DNA of 64,000 nt from Neoceratodus forsteri (lineage: Eukaryota > Chordata > Ceratodontiformes > Ceratodontidae): the NCBI GenBank assembly GCA_016271365.2, contig CM057456.1:660327501-660391500 (forward strand), in the 5' to 3' direction. Each line of letters begins with the position of its first letter. Within the stretch, counting starts at the first letter, position 1. Position numbers and translations under genes: made by a program. Below the pieces are notes generated by a model. The model did not search any database and was not told the origin of the DNA. It saw only the letters and a list, made by a program, of their open reading frames with translations. Shown piece after piece: positions 47,125 through 58,644 of the stretch.

Positions 47125-47281
47125 ATACGCAATGGCCTTGCTCAAAATATACAATTTATCTCCACGTATGAGAGGGCAAAACCATAACTCATGAGTGGCT
47201 AAGCCATAAGTGAGTTATGAAAGACTTGTCCACTCACAACAGGAAATAACATTTTGTATTTTAAGTCAGGCCACTGGCTAT
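47125..47281. repeat. Palindromic MITE-like element, copy 3
   Basis: The centre CATAACTCATGAGTGGCTAA followed by GCCATAAGTGAGTTATG is palindromic. The ends ATACGCAATGGCCTTGCT and AGTCAGGCCACTGGCTAT are imperfect inverted repeats sharing the TGGCCTGACT core of copy 1. It aligns in reverse with copy 2 (CTTTCATAACTCAC block). Confidence 0.65.
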
Positions 47282-47313
47282 TTGATTTATGCAACATTAA
47301 TTTAACAGTTATA

Positions 47314-47943
47314 ACTTTTTTTTCAAATACAATTTGTACCCCTCTGACCACGGGTTGGAACCTCTTTCCTTACCTCCTGCCGAGATCATGCTGCAGTCAC
47401 CCCTGGTCACCATACCCACCATGACATCCCCCCTCTGCTTCTCTGCCCCAGCTTACGCCCTGGTTCCAGGTCCACTGTCAGCCACTGACAGGGGCATTAC
47501 TTCCCCACAGTCATCTGGCCATCTAGGGTGGAGGTGAAGGAATGGTTCTATCCTGGGATGCTGGAGTTCAGATCCTGTGTGGGAGCGGGTCACTGAAGGA
47601 GCTTCTTCTGCCCTTCCTGAGTGCTGTTTTCCATGTTCTCCCCATCCAATGCCAGGAGCATGCATCAGGATTGTCCACCATCTGGGATGATGCAGCCAAT
47701 TCGGGACACATTCCAGTTGCCCACCTGTCACTCATGAATCCCATGCACCGCCACCTGTAGTGACCCAGGTGGTGGTAGAGCAGCAGGACATAATACCTCT
47801 CTCCCCAGCAGAGGAGAGCATCCTGTGGGGCACTCGATCTTTCTTCCCCCTGGCTGGCCCTCTGACAGCCCTGGCTTGTTCCCGAACTCAGGTCACCAGC
47901 ATTATGGGCAGTAGCTCTGCTGCTGTGTTGGCGGCTCAGCCCC
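47314..47943 (-). mobile_element. tRNA-derived SINE, copy E, minus strand, with TSD
   Basis: On the minus strand the head is GGGGCTGAGCCGCCAACACA, then CAGCAGCAGAGCTACTGCCC (A-box region) and GGTGACCTGAGTTCGGGAAC (B box, close to GGTTCGAATCC). The body has AAAGATCGAGTG and ATGCTCTCCTCTGCTGGGGA, parallel to copy B. A T-run at the plus-strand left edge is the reversed A tail. ACAGTTATA occurs at 47305-47313 and 47944-47952, a 9-bp target-site duplication. At 630 bp this is probably a full-length copy. Confidence 0.83.
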
Positions 47944-47952
47944 ACAGTTATA

Positions 47953-48799
47953 CATTTTTAAGTCAGCTTTTTGTGTGAAAAATGTTATGTTTCTGGGGAG
48001 CCCACCCCCACTGCCACCAAACATAATGAAAACCCTCCGGCCCCTTCTATGTTAAAATCTGGGCAGGGGTGTGCCTAATCCCCCATGCTGGCTGCTGCCC
48101 CCATCCTGCCCATTTTGACTGTGCAACCCCGGGCAGCCCATCCCCACTGCCACCAAATGTAATAAGTGCCAGATAAGTGCACTCCTTCCCCTCCACAAAC
48201 AAGTAAGTTGATTCGGCTCCACCAAAGTTCAAGTGCTCCTTAGAGTCGGTGGGACTCAAAATCGGGGGCCCCTATGGAAGACCTAATGGTCGAAGCGCTG
48301 GAGCATTCTCCTTGTGTGTGTCACAATACACTGGGTGAAAATAAAATTGCTATTTGAGTTTTAAACTGTGGACAGCATATATTTTTCCACCTGATTTGAG
48401 ACCGACTGGCTTTAAGGAGCACTTGAACTTTGGTGTAGCTGCCTTGAGTTCCTTATTTACAGAGGGGAAGGAGCGCACTGATTGGCACTTGTTCATATTT
48501 TCTAGGGATTGCTAACCTCCCAGCAGTACCCGAAACACCCAGAACCAGCACCACTGTGCACAGTTTCATTTTTATCAGCTGCCAGACACACCACCAACAC
48601 TGGGGTGTCAAATCACTAGTGTCAGAACCTGAAGTAAAGAAAAACATCCCTTGTAGTTTTTTAATGTAAAACAACCCTGTGAAAAAGAAAACCATCCACT
48701 GATGTCTGTCGCTGCTGCCGTTATTGTCCCCCCACCTGACCCTCCCACTTAGCACTCTCCCAAGCCCTTACTTACCTACTTTGGGCACAATGCCGTAAT
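47953..48799. other. Intron sequence with minor repeats
   Basis: A short block (CATTTTTAAGTCAGC through GGGAGCCCACCCCCACTGCC) is partly repeated at about 48130 (GGCAGCCCATCCCCACTGCC). No gene was recognised. Confidence 0.45.
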
Positions 48800-49135
48800 C
48801 CTGTCTTGACCTGAGACACATCTTCACTTTTCAATGCCGGACCGCGAAGTGAGGAAATCAGGCATGCGGTTCAATGTATCTCAATGGGTTTTGAACTCGC
48901 TGTCATAACTTAGTCATTTTTGAATATTTTTTGCCCAAATTTTCAACACGCCTTTTTTGGGACTGCACCTCAAGAACAATGGCAGTGAAATTAGGCAAAT
49001 CTGTTCTGAAAGGTGATTACACAGTCACTGTGTGAAATCACCTTTTGGACAGGATTTGCACATTTTCTCTGGCCTTGTTCATGAAGTGAGGTCATAACAA
49101 GGCTATAATGAAACTTTGGGGTAAAAATATTTTAA
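48800..49135. repeat. Second copy of the 24850-25560 composite repeat
   Basis: CGCGAAGTGAGGAAATCAGG, TTCAATGTATCTCAATGGG and AAATTTTCAACACGCC follow the order seen at 25455-25580. It is diverged. An inner inverted pair (CTGTTCTGAAAGGTGATT and AATCACCTTTTGGACAG-type) lies near 49000-49055. Confidence 0.55.
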
Positions 49136-49139
49136 AAAA

Positions 49140-49345
49140 CAACAAAGTTCTAGGGACGTGGATATGTTGTTCTATCCACACTATCTGGCAGTTTCCTTTC
49201 CCCTTTAAGAGTTGCCAGAAAGTCTTTAAGCTGGCTCCTCCCACCCACCTGGATGGTATATCCCTCGGCTCCACCCCATGATGCCAGATCTTTCTTTCTG
49301 CTGGAAGAAGCAGGTTCCCTCCTTACTGCTCCCATGTTGAGTAGG
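49140..49345 (-). mobile_element. DIRS terminal fragment, minus strand
   Basis: The reverse complement matches the DIRS-A 3' region at about 5320-5470. GAACAACATATCCACGTCCC, the CCAGATAGTGTGGAT block, GGAGGAGCCAGCTTAAAGAC and the GATCTGGCATCATGGGG-type block occur in the same order. Only the terminal region is present, comparable with a solo terminus left by recombination or by truncation. Confidence 0.8.
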
Positions 49346-49555
49346 CCCTAGTGCTAAAATCTTTGGATTTAGTTCCAAAGTGTTGAACTTCAGTTCGATC
49401 ATCAATTGCAACCGCTATGGATGGAAAGTCCTCCCTCGGGGGACTTCCGGTGATGTCATCACAGGAATGACAGGCTAGACGTGGAGCTCCTCCATCCCCT
49501 TCTACTTTTTCCTACCACAAAGCAACTTAACATCGATAAATTCACCATCAAATGA

Positions 49556-50636
49556 CTTCTAAGGATGGTGGTAGGGATAAACGTAACAGATCTCGAACCC
49601 AACAACCACAGATGAAGCGGGATGCCAGAGGATTAAGTCCTGCCAGCTCTACAACCACAAGCGGCCGAGACTCTCCTGCAAGCATGGCAGGCCCAGATTT
49701 AGACAGATGCAGAACATGAGAAACTCTCTCGCTCCTATTTTGAAACCTTGCTGGCCGAGATAAAAAACTTCCGAACAGAAAATCATCAGTTTAGAAGCTT
49801 GAATACTAAACTCACCAGCTTGGAGACCCGAGTCCAGGAGACAGACGACAGGGTAGCAGTGACTGAGGATGGTTTAACGCAGCTTACGTAAGCTGTGGAC
49901 TTTCTAATTGATCACCAGGAACAGTTAAGCTGGAAGTGCTTGGATCTGGAGGCTCGCTCCAGGTGGGAAAATCTTAGAATTTATGGGCTCCCAGAGGGGT
50001 CGGAGACAGGGGAGATGGCAGATTTTGTCTCCGACCTCCTCAGACATGTGCTGGACCTTCCTGCAGCACTGAATTTCAAAATTGAGCATGCTCATAGAGC
50101 CCTAACCCCTAAGCCTGCAGATGCTAAAGCCCATCCCAGGTCAATTGTGGCCAAATTTGCTATGTTCCGGGACAAGGAAAGAATTCTTAAACAAGCCTGG
50201 CAACAAAAATCTGTAGACTGTAATGGTGCCCACCTCTACTTTGACCAGGACTATCCTCCCACCATATTACAAAAACATCTGGCCTATGCTCCGATCCTGA
50301 AGACATTATGATCACACGGGGTAAGATTTCAAACCTCTTACCCTGCTAAGCTACGTGTGTTTTGGGAGACAGGGACCATGCTCTACTCCACTCCAAAAGA
50401 AGCCACAAAAGCACTATCAGAGAAAGGCTGGGGGGTTGCCAAACCTGGAAATGTGGAGGGAGCCTCTGGGAACCTTCAGGGAAAGCAGTGGCAAGCAGTG
50501 AATCAGCACAGTGCTTGCAGTAATGGTAAGCATTCAGCTCCTTCCACCTTACAAGAAGTCAGAGGCATATTGAAGAAGCTTACTGGCAAGCAAGTCCAAG
50601 AAGGAGAGGACAGTGCCCGAGGAGCCACAACCTGAA
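49556..50636 (+). pseudogene. L1/Tx1-type ORF1 (broken)
   Basis: The start near 49554 (MTSKDGGRDKRNRSRTQQ) gives a basic leader, then a frame change. A coiled-coil-like part with LNTKLTSLETRVQETDDRVA lies near 49800-49860. The frame 49895-50311 contains LEARSRWENLRIYGLPEG, the conserved RRNNLRI-type motif of L1 ORF1 RNA-binding proteins, followed by VAKFAMFRDKERILKQAW and an LYFDQDYPP segment. After a stop at 50309 the C-terminal domain continues in another frame. The protein would bind element RNA and act as a chaperone. It is non-functional here. Confidence 0.78.
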
Positions 50637-51805
50637 AGATCGCATGGGTGAAGGAGGGTATCGCTTCTTCTTTTTTCTCAGGATGTACTGGAGTGGCAGG
50701 CAAGCCTATCTTCTAATTCCACACTGAAAACACTATTCAAAACTAATGGCTATTCGACTGGAAAGATTATGGAGAGTGTCCTTTTTGGGAGCTCCCTGCA
50801 TTAACTGCTGTGCTTTCTCCTTTAGTTTGAGACTGTCAGCATTCGGGGAGTGAGATTTGCATTTTACACTACTTAATGACTGAGACAAGGGAACTGAACA
50901 GCATTTATTCTTCATTTTATTATTGCAAAGCATAACTTTAGGAGGTGAATTAACCTGCTTTATTTTACACTTGTTTATTACTAAGAGGAATACCTCAGAT
51001 GGAACTGCATTTCTAGCTTTATATTTTACATGTACTGAACTCTGAACAAATCCCATGGAACACCACTAGATGGAGCCTACGGACAAGCCTATAATGGCTC
51101 TCGTGCTCTACGGAACACAATCTCACTCCTCCTGTTCCACATATTTTCAGTTTCCTTCTGGAATGCTAGAACAAGCTGAATATTAACATTGGAATCATTT
51201 GAATTATTTTGTATATAATAATATGGAGTTAGTACAGCATGAGGAGTTGGAATGGGATCATAAAATGTGATAATGTTGATTGTGTGAAGGTTGGGAAGTG
51301 GGAAGGGCTAGGGATGGAATTACATGGTACTTTACAGTAACCTGTGGAGGAAGTGGTTTCTTTTCTTCCCTCTAATTCAGACTGCCTTGCTGTTGTTTGG
51401 GGGTCCTGCTACAGCAGGTCCTGGGAGGCGTAGAACAGCTCAGTGCTAACTTGCCTCCTAGCTGCCCCCCCCCCCAAATTTCTGGGGGCCTCCCCCAGCC
51501 ACGAAGAGGGCCTTTGAATGGGCCCTTCTCCCTTGGGAGTACACTGTTTTGTTTGCACTTTAGCAGTTTTAAGCATACTGAATTTCAACAGTTTAATGTA
51601 AATAGTTTCTACGTTTTTGTTTATGTTGGTTCAATACACAGGTTGGACAAGGATAAGAGGTCACCCACGGATATACATACTGGCCTGATGGAAGTAAGAT
51701 CTGTGATGCCTTACAGGTCACGGGTACTGCTGATCAGCCCTACTGGAAAGGTTGTAATAGGGTTCTTTTTAACAGGACCGCAGTCTAGATTCTTAAGATA
51801 TACCT

Positions 51806-54353
51806 ATGGCTCAATTCCCAAATCTTAATATCTGCTCTATCAATGTCAGTGGGATAAATAACCCAGTAAAAAGGTGTAAGGTTATGACTCTTATTAAGAA
51901 GCAGCATCCAGACAAGGTCTTTATGCAGGAGACGCACTTGAGTACTGAGGAGCACCAGAAGTTAACCAAATTTGGTTATACACAAGTGTTTTCATCAGTA
52001 TATAGAAAAAGCAAGCGAAGGGGCACTGCCATTTTGGTTTCCAGAGCCACACAATTCCAGGTAAACTCCACTCATTTGGACCCGGAGGACAATATGGTGC
52101 TAGCTGGTGGTCACCTGGAAGGAACCCTGGTTACACTGGTAAGCTTGTACCTCCCCCCGGGGTCTAGTCCAGAAGTGGTACGTCCTTTATTTCAAAAAAT
52201 CACCTCATGTGATATGGGTCTGCTACTTATGGGCGGCGATCATAATATGATTTATGACCATAAAGATTCATCTAGTACCCACCCAACAAGAAGAACAGCA
52301 GCTTAGAAGGTTGCTCTCACACATCTCAGATCAGCCAAGTGGGCGGACACTTTTAGAATCTCCCATCCAACACAGAGGAAATATTCGCATTATTCGCACC
52401 CCGACAAAACATATACCCAAATTTACCTATGCCATATTTCTTCGGAGCATGTACATATTGTAAAGACCTATGAGTTGATACCCTTCCCCTCGTCAGATCA
52501 TGACCTGGTCAAACTAACACTGAATTGGCAAAGAGAGGGGAAGAGAACCTGCTGGAGATTCAACAACTTTTTGTTCAACCTCCCAGACTTTAAAAAGTGG
52601 ATGCAGGAACTCATTCCACAGATCCTCGAGGACAACCGAGGGGAGAACACATCCCCGGGGGTCATTTGGGATACCCTAAAGGCAGCACTTAGGGGAGAAT
52701 AATTAAATATGCAACCCATTATAAAAAAAAACCACAAATAAATTGATGGAAACACTGCAGGCTCAGCTTCAGGACCTGCAGGACCAGGACTCGGGGCGAT
52801 CTATACTGCCGCTGCTGAAGGCCACCAGACAGCATATCCAGCATTTGCAGGTCCAGAAGACTGAACAAACTCTTCAATATGTTAGGCAGAAGTATTATGA
52901 GATGGGGCTGAGAGCCACCAGGATACTTGCACACAGACTGAGACAAAGGACAATTCACTAATCCAGTACACAGATTTCTTCCTCAGAGTAAGATTACAAA
53001 TATCGCAAATGGAATTAGAAGGGAGTTTCAAGGCTTCTATGAGAAGCTCTATACCCCTGAGGCGGAATTTAATACTCAGGCTACCTGGGAGTTTCTGGAT
53101 CGTCTCCAACTCTGTAAACACTTAGAGTCTCACATAACATTACTGGAAACACTGGTCTCGAATCAGGAGGTGGAGGTAGCAGTGAGTCCTTAAGTCAAGT
53201 AAGAGTCCAGGTCCTGATGGGTACACCAGTGAATTTTACAAGGCCTTTAAACCCTTGTTGCTTCCTCCCCTTGCTGGAAGTGTGTTGGGGAATAGCAGGT
53301 GGAGACCCGTTGCCTGACTCATAGAGGTATGCGATCATATCAAGTATCCCAAAACAGGGAAAAGATCCAGCCCAGTGCCCATCCTACCACCCCATATCAG
53401 TTCTGAATATTGATTATAAGGTCTTCACTAAGATCCTGGCATCCCGCCTACAGGACATCCTCCCACAGATAATTGAATCAGACCAATGTGGCTTTGTGCC
53501 CTCAAGGCAGACGCAGGACAATATTAAACAATATTAAACATTCCCTTCACCTGTTATACCATGCTGCTCGGTCAGGGGCCCCATTCCTGTTAATGAGTCT
53601 GGATGCGGAGAAGGCCTTCGACCGGGTGGCATGGCCTTTTTTGCTGACAGTGTTGGGGGCACTGGGCTTCTCAGAAGACTTCCAGTGGATCATTGGGAGA
53701 TTATATGATAGACCCATGGCATATGTTAAAATTAATGGTTTTGCAATATACCTGGAACCTTTAGCACAGGCCATAAGACAGGAGGAAGCAACTGAAGGTA
53801 TGCGGGTGGTGGAGGAGCATCACCAACTTGCATTATACACACATGATTTGCTGGTGAATCTGTTGGAGCCGGAGAAGTCTTTTCCTCCACTTTGGAACTT
53901 GCTGGAGGCTTTTGGGACTTTATCCGGTTATAAGGTAAACCTGAGTAAGACAGAGGTGCTCTGTGTACACTATAGCCCCTCCACAGAAATGACACGTCGG
54001 TTTCCCTTTAGCGGAACCTTCCTAAATTAAAGTATTTGGGGGTTAATCTCACAGTTGACCCTGACCTGCTATGTAAACATAATTATGAACCACTTATGAA
54101 TTCTTTGAATACAGAGTTGGAGAAGTGGCGGACCATCCCTCTTTCTCTTATACAAAGAATAGAAGCAATAAGAATGAATCTTCTCCCCAAAGTCTTATAC
54201 CTATCACAGACCCTCCCGATTACATCCCCAAAACAATTTTTCACAGGTATAAACAAACAAATCTCACAGTACATATGTGGTTACAAACCTCCTCGGGTAA
54301 GATACGCAACCTTTCAATTGCCCAAGGGGTGGCTTAGCTCTCCCAGACCTTGA
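51806..54353 (+). pseudogene. L1/Tx1-type ORF2: endonuclease and reverse transcriptase (broken)
   Basis: The frame 51806-52306 reads an APE-type endonuclease: NICSINVSGINN, DKVFMQETHL, RGTAILVSR and LLMGGDHNMI, close to the usual GGDFN catalytic motif with the terminal residue changed. Later frames contain the SSDHDLV motif near 52495 and a linker. RT follows with SRSRSGPDGYTSEFYK near 53200-53240 in a broken frame, MSLDAEKAFDRVAWPFLL at 53590-53640, and LNLSKTEVLC near 53940. The FADD catalytic segment is missing or replaced (QLALYTHDLLVNL near 53825). Frameshifts are present at about 52310, 53190, 53775 and 54030. It is inactive. Confidence 0.8.
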
Positions 54354-54435
54354 GTGTTATCATAGAGCGGCCCAGCTTAGAACTATTTTCCTGTGGCTTC
54401 ACAAAACTTACTAGGCTAAATGAAGAGAGTTAGAG

Positions 54436-54545
54436 ATTATTTATTTTATTTTATTTATTGAATTTTGTTGACCTGGTAGGCCCACTGAGACTAGAAGTCC
54501 CTTTATCATGGGCCACGGGGGGTAGGGGGATACAGATGGTAACCA
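54436..54545 (-). mobile_element. LINE 3' tail fragment, minus strand
   Basis: TTATTTTATTTTATTTATTG is followed by a GGTAGGCCCACTGAGAC block and AGTCCCTTTATCATGGGCC. This is the reverse complement of the tail seen at about 6085-6156 (GGGACTCTATTGGC, GTGGGCTTACC, AATAAATAAG). It is a very short 5'-truncated insertion between two LINEs. Confidence 0.65.
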
Positions 54546-54678
54546 ACTGAAATTGAACCAGATTAAGCTGTTGGTGGTATTTTTAGTGAATGGGGGAAAT
54601 TTGGCCAAGACACCAGAGAAATTCCCCTACTGCATTGCTGCCAGTAGGGTGAGATGCTGTCCCACTTGGCAGTCAACC

Positions 54679-57600
54679 AAGATGGAGGACAAGAAGCTGA
54701 AGGGTACAGAGGTGGAAGAACTTATGGAAACAGAAAATCTACAAAGAACTGAGGATTTGGAAACAGAAATTGGTAAGACTACTTCTGGCATAGGAAAGCC
54801 TGTATTTTACAAGATGTGGAACTAGCACAAACTGATATGATCCCAGACTTACCAAGTGATAGCGATTCCAATAATGAGGAAGAAGTGCAAGACTCTGTAA
54901 ATCAGGCTGACTTGGTGATTAATTCAGAGGAGAAAACTTTGCTACAGAAAAAATTTGAACAAATATAATAATAATAAACTTTATTTTTAACCGCCTTCCA
55001 AAATATCAAGGAGCTGTACAAAGATTAAAACATAATTGCATAAAACAAATACAATAATAAATAAAATAACAGGTCCATACAGCTATATAGCATTGAAAGG
55101 CCTGACACCACAGAAGGGTTTTAAACACCTGTTTAAATCCCCCAACAGTCGCGCACTCCTGAAGCTGACGGGGTAGAGAATTCCAGAGGGTAGGGGCCGC
55201 AAACATAAATGCACGGGCCCCAGAAGATTTCAAAGTCACCCTCAGAATCTCCAGCAACCCCTCATCAGCTGAATGGAGCTGTCACACAGGGCAGTAGGGA
55301 ACAAGAAGCTCTTTCAAGTAGTCAGGGCCAAGTCCATGTAGGGCTTTATAAGTCAGTAAGCCAACTTTAAAGGTGATCCACTACTGAATCGGCAGCCAGT
55401 GCAGATCGCGCAGCACCGGTGTAATATGTGAGGAATGGGAAATCCCCGTCAACAGTCGTGCTGCAGTGTTCTGCACTAGCTGCAGGTGGCAGATATCAAC
55501 CCCAGGAAGCCCTAAGTATAGGGAGTTGCAGTAGCGCGCAAGGTCACAAAGGCGTGGACCAGCGTAGGCAGATTCCTGGACTGAACAAGGTACTTGATCC
55601 TGGCGATGTTCCTAAGATGATAAAAGGCAGACTTGATGACTGCTGACACCTGAGATCGTAGGGTCAGCCCGTCATCAAGCACCACCTCCAGGTCTCGCAC
55701 CCATTCAGAGGTGAGAATCTGGGCACCCCCCAGATAAAGTCCAGAGGGCTGACCAGCCCTCAACCTCTCTATCTGGTGACCCGGATCCACAACCATCACC
55801 TCAGTCTTTCCCAAGTTCAACTTTAGCCAGCTCGAATTCATCCAATCCTGGATTTCAGCAAGGCGGTTGTTAAATACCAAGACAGCACTATCCTGGTCGG
55901 GAGCAAAAGACAGGTAGAGCTGGGTATCAACAGCATAGCAGTGAAACCTCAGCCCATACTGTCTTACAATGTCTCTGAGGGGCAGCATATGCACTGCAAA
56001 CAACATGGGGGACAGCACCGAGCTCTGAGGAACCCCACATGGCAGACGGAGTGAGTCTGAAGAAAAAATTCCAGACACAACTCTCTGCATTCTGCCAGTG
56101 AGGAAAGATGTAAACCACCTGAGGACCGTACATGTCAGGCCGCAGATGAACCTCAGGCGCTCAAGCAGCACCCCATGGTCCACAATGTCACAGGCTTAAG
56201 ACAGATCAAGGAGCACCAGAATGGAAGGGTTTCTCTGATCTCTCACCATCAGGAGATCATTGAGCACCCAAACCAGCGCAGTCTCGGTATTATGCCTCTT
56301 TCGAAAACTTGACTGGAGAGGTCTGTAGATATTATGAATGCCCAAGCGGTTCTCCAGTTGTATCGCCACTACTTTTTCAATAACCTTCCCTATAAAGGGA
56401 AGGTTTGAGATTGGTCTGTAGTTTGCTAGAGCATCTTTCAGAGAGCTTTGGAACTTACCCAAATCCAAGGAGCACCGGACTATCTGAGCCAGGACCGGGC
56501 CGACAATATCACAACAACCCATGATCAGGGAAGTTGGACCTGGATCCAAACTACAACACATAGGGTGCATACCCTGGGCAATCCACATGACATCAATGAA
56601 CTCCGGCAGGCCAAAGGTACTCCAAGAAACACAAGGTGTAGTGTCCAAGCGCCGACCAACAGCATCCCCCACAGAGCGAGTCAAGAGGATCTCCGACCTG
56701 ATGTCAGCCACCTTATTCACAAAAAATTGAGCAAGCTCATCGCACTCCAAGAGGAGAGACTGTTTTTTCAGAAGAAAGTACAGTTGGAGACTAAGCTCAG
56801 AGCCCTTAGAGCTGACAAGGAAAAGAAGTCTGTCAAAATGGATCAGCTGAAAGCTGCTGACATGGCATCATCAAAGGGCAAGCTGGCGAGTTGGGCTGAG
56901 CGAATCGAGAAGGCTGATGCAGCTGAAAAAACAAATCACGCCAAAATACCTGAGGAATCCACAGAAACTGTGTCAGGAATGGCAAAAACGAGTAGCAATC
57001 CACTTGGCCTAAAACACACTGTGGGAGAAACAAATAATGTATTGGAGGAGAGCTGGTCGATTAAAATAGCACTGAAATCAGCAGGATGGCAATGGAATGC
57101 GCAAACAGGTCAGTGTGTCTTAGGAGACTCTCCAATAAAAATGCCAGCACCTACAGACTTTAACTTTCCTAACAGAAGCAATACAGTAAATGTGACTGCA
57201 CCTGAATTAGAGATTCCATCTAGCCTGGAGCTAACACAAAATCCTGTACCGCAATGTTTCAAAGACATAACACAGCAACCTGGTGGGGGATGCTCCAAGG
57301 GTTTAGATCCTGCACCACAAAGGCCTTTAAACCTTATTAATAAAATTGCACCAAAAATCTTTGCATCTTTGTTTAAAACCCCCATGTACCCAGCAAAGAG
57401 GCATAATGCTGTGCGTTTGACCTATACTGGGGGTATGGAGGACCCACCGGACAGAATTTTTATTGCCAAGACACTTCTAAAGGAATCCATGAAGTTTTTT
57501 TCTATGGAAATATACGCTTTAATTCACAATTCAGGTGAAACCACCTTCGATATAAGTTTCAAGACAGCACAGGGGTTAGAGCATTTCTGGACTAGGTATA

Positions 57601-58566
57601 ACGCTTTAAAAAAATCATCTCTATGGTCCCCCTTTTTAGCAAGCCCTCTATCAAAACCTGCACACAAAGTTATTACAGTTCTTTTCAGAAATGAAGGGGT
57701 CAGTGTACAAGATCTACTCATGTGGTTAAAGCAATGTTGTACAGTTACTGATGATCCTGAGGCCATCCTGGATTCAGAAAATATATGGACTGGAGGCTGG
57801 AAGGTGAAAGTCATGCTCCAAACATCAGACACTGGGATAATTCATCTGCCGAACTCTTTCTTTTTGGGGAGGGAGGGATAGGGGAATCCTGTTTTATGCA
57901 GGACAACCCAAATGCGCTACAAATGTGGTTCACTGGAGCACTTAAGCAGTGTATGTGATAAAAATAGATGTACTCTGTGTGGGGATCTTGGGCATGTAGG
58001 TACTGACTGCATAAATGAAAGCAAATGTAACTTATGTGGGGAGCTTGAACACACTTTCCAGAACTATAGGAAGGCAGCACATAATACGCCGGACCAGACA
58101 GATGGCACAGAACAACAGCTAATTATAGCTCTAGCTCAAAAAAATAAGGCAGGAAATACAGGTACCCTTTGCAATACGGAGCAAGAAAGACCTAGCTGCG
58201 AACCCTGTCCTACCACCTCGAGTAACCCCCCCCCCACCTCCATCAGAAGCATCAAGTGGGATTCCTAAAGAAGATAAAAATAGGAGTAGTGAGGGCAGAT
58301 CTCCCGTTAGGGCCCCCCGGTAGAGGGTTCTTCAGGCAGAATCATGCCCCCCCCCATTCTGAAAAGAAGGTCAGGAGGTAGAGTAACAAGGTTACAGGCT
58401 AAGGACGTTTCAGGGCAAGGGACACAGACACAAATAACTATTTCCACCAAAAATAAATCTGAGGCACTGCAGTCTGAACAATCTGATGACTCGGATAGTT
58501 CATCAGCTGAGTCATCTGTGCCAGATGGTACCACAGACACTGAAGGAAAAGAACTACCCAGAGGAT
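54679..58566 (+). pseudogene. Tx1-type LINE ORF1 with zinc knuckles (interrupted)
   Basis: The N-terminal part starts MEDKKLKGTEVEELMETEN and is acidic. It is split by a minus LINE at 54966-56760. The right part resumes with a coiled-coil-like FFQKKVQLETKLRALRADKE and stays in one frame through KMDQLKAADM, an RNA-binding-like region (NAVRLTYTGGMEDPP, FSMEIYALIHN, KVITVLFRNEGVSVQDLLM) to a stop at 57879-57881. The same frame continues with three knuckles. The first has Arg in place of the first Cys (RYKCGSLEHLSSVC), the second is intact (CTLCGDLGHVGTDC), and the third has Tyr in place of the last Cys (CNLCGELEHTFQNY). A Ser/Asp-rich tail ends at 58566. Apart from the LINE insertion and two in-frame stops the frame is intact, so decay is moderate. 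Confidence 0.82.
54966..56760 (-). mobile_element. L2-type LINE nested in Tx1 ORF1, minus strand
   Basis: The plus-strand left edge has ATAATAATAATAAACTTTAT, the reverse complement of an A/T-rich LINE tail. Reading the minus strand, 56750-56196 gives LAQFFVNKVADIRSEI, LANYRPISNLPFIGKVIEK and NTETALVWVLNDLLM. The frame 56183-55512 gives VLRWFTSFLTGRMQ, CGVPQSSVLSPMLFAVHM, the altered catalytic box YAVDTQLYL (ADD replaced by AVD), and WLKLNLGKTEVM. The terminal LNSLPRQL-like segment lies near 55200. It is 5' truncated before the endonuclease. Edge positions on the right are uncertain by about 10 bases. Confidence 0.82.
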
Positions 58567-58644
58567 AACAAAAAAAGGAACGCTAAAGTAAAGCTGAAAA
58601 ATACAGAGAAACAAAGCAGGAAAGGTAGTCCTAAATAAACAAAC

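Larger units (their letters stand above)
49430..54435 (+). mobile_element. L1/Tx1-type LINE, near full length, decayed
   Basis: The 5' leader begins near CTCGGGGGACTTCCGGTGAT. An ORF1 remnant (49556-50310) and an ORF2 with endonuclease and RT (51806-54353) follow. The element is in gene orientation within the last intron. It is followed at once by an unrelated minus-strand LINE tail. Several stops and frameshifts make it inactive. The reading order and the FDRVAW-type RT motif place it in the L1 superfamily rather than CR1. Confidence 0.8.

Noticed and set aside
47453..47978. Frames of 70-125 codons on both strands
   Set aside because: They lie within SINE copy E.
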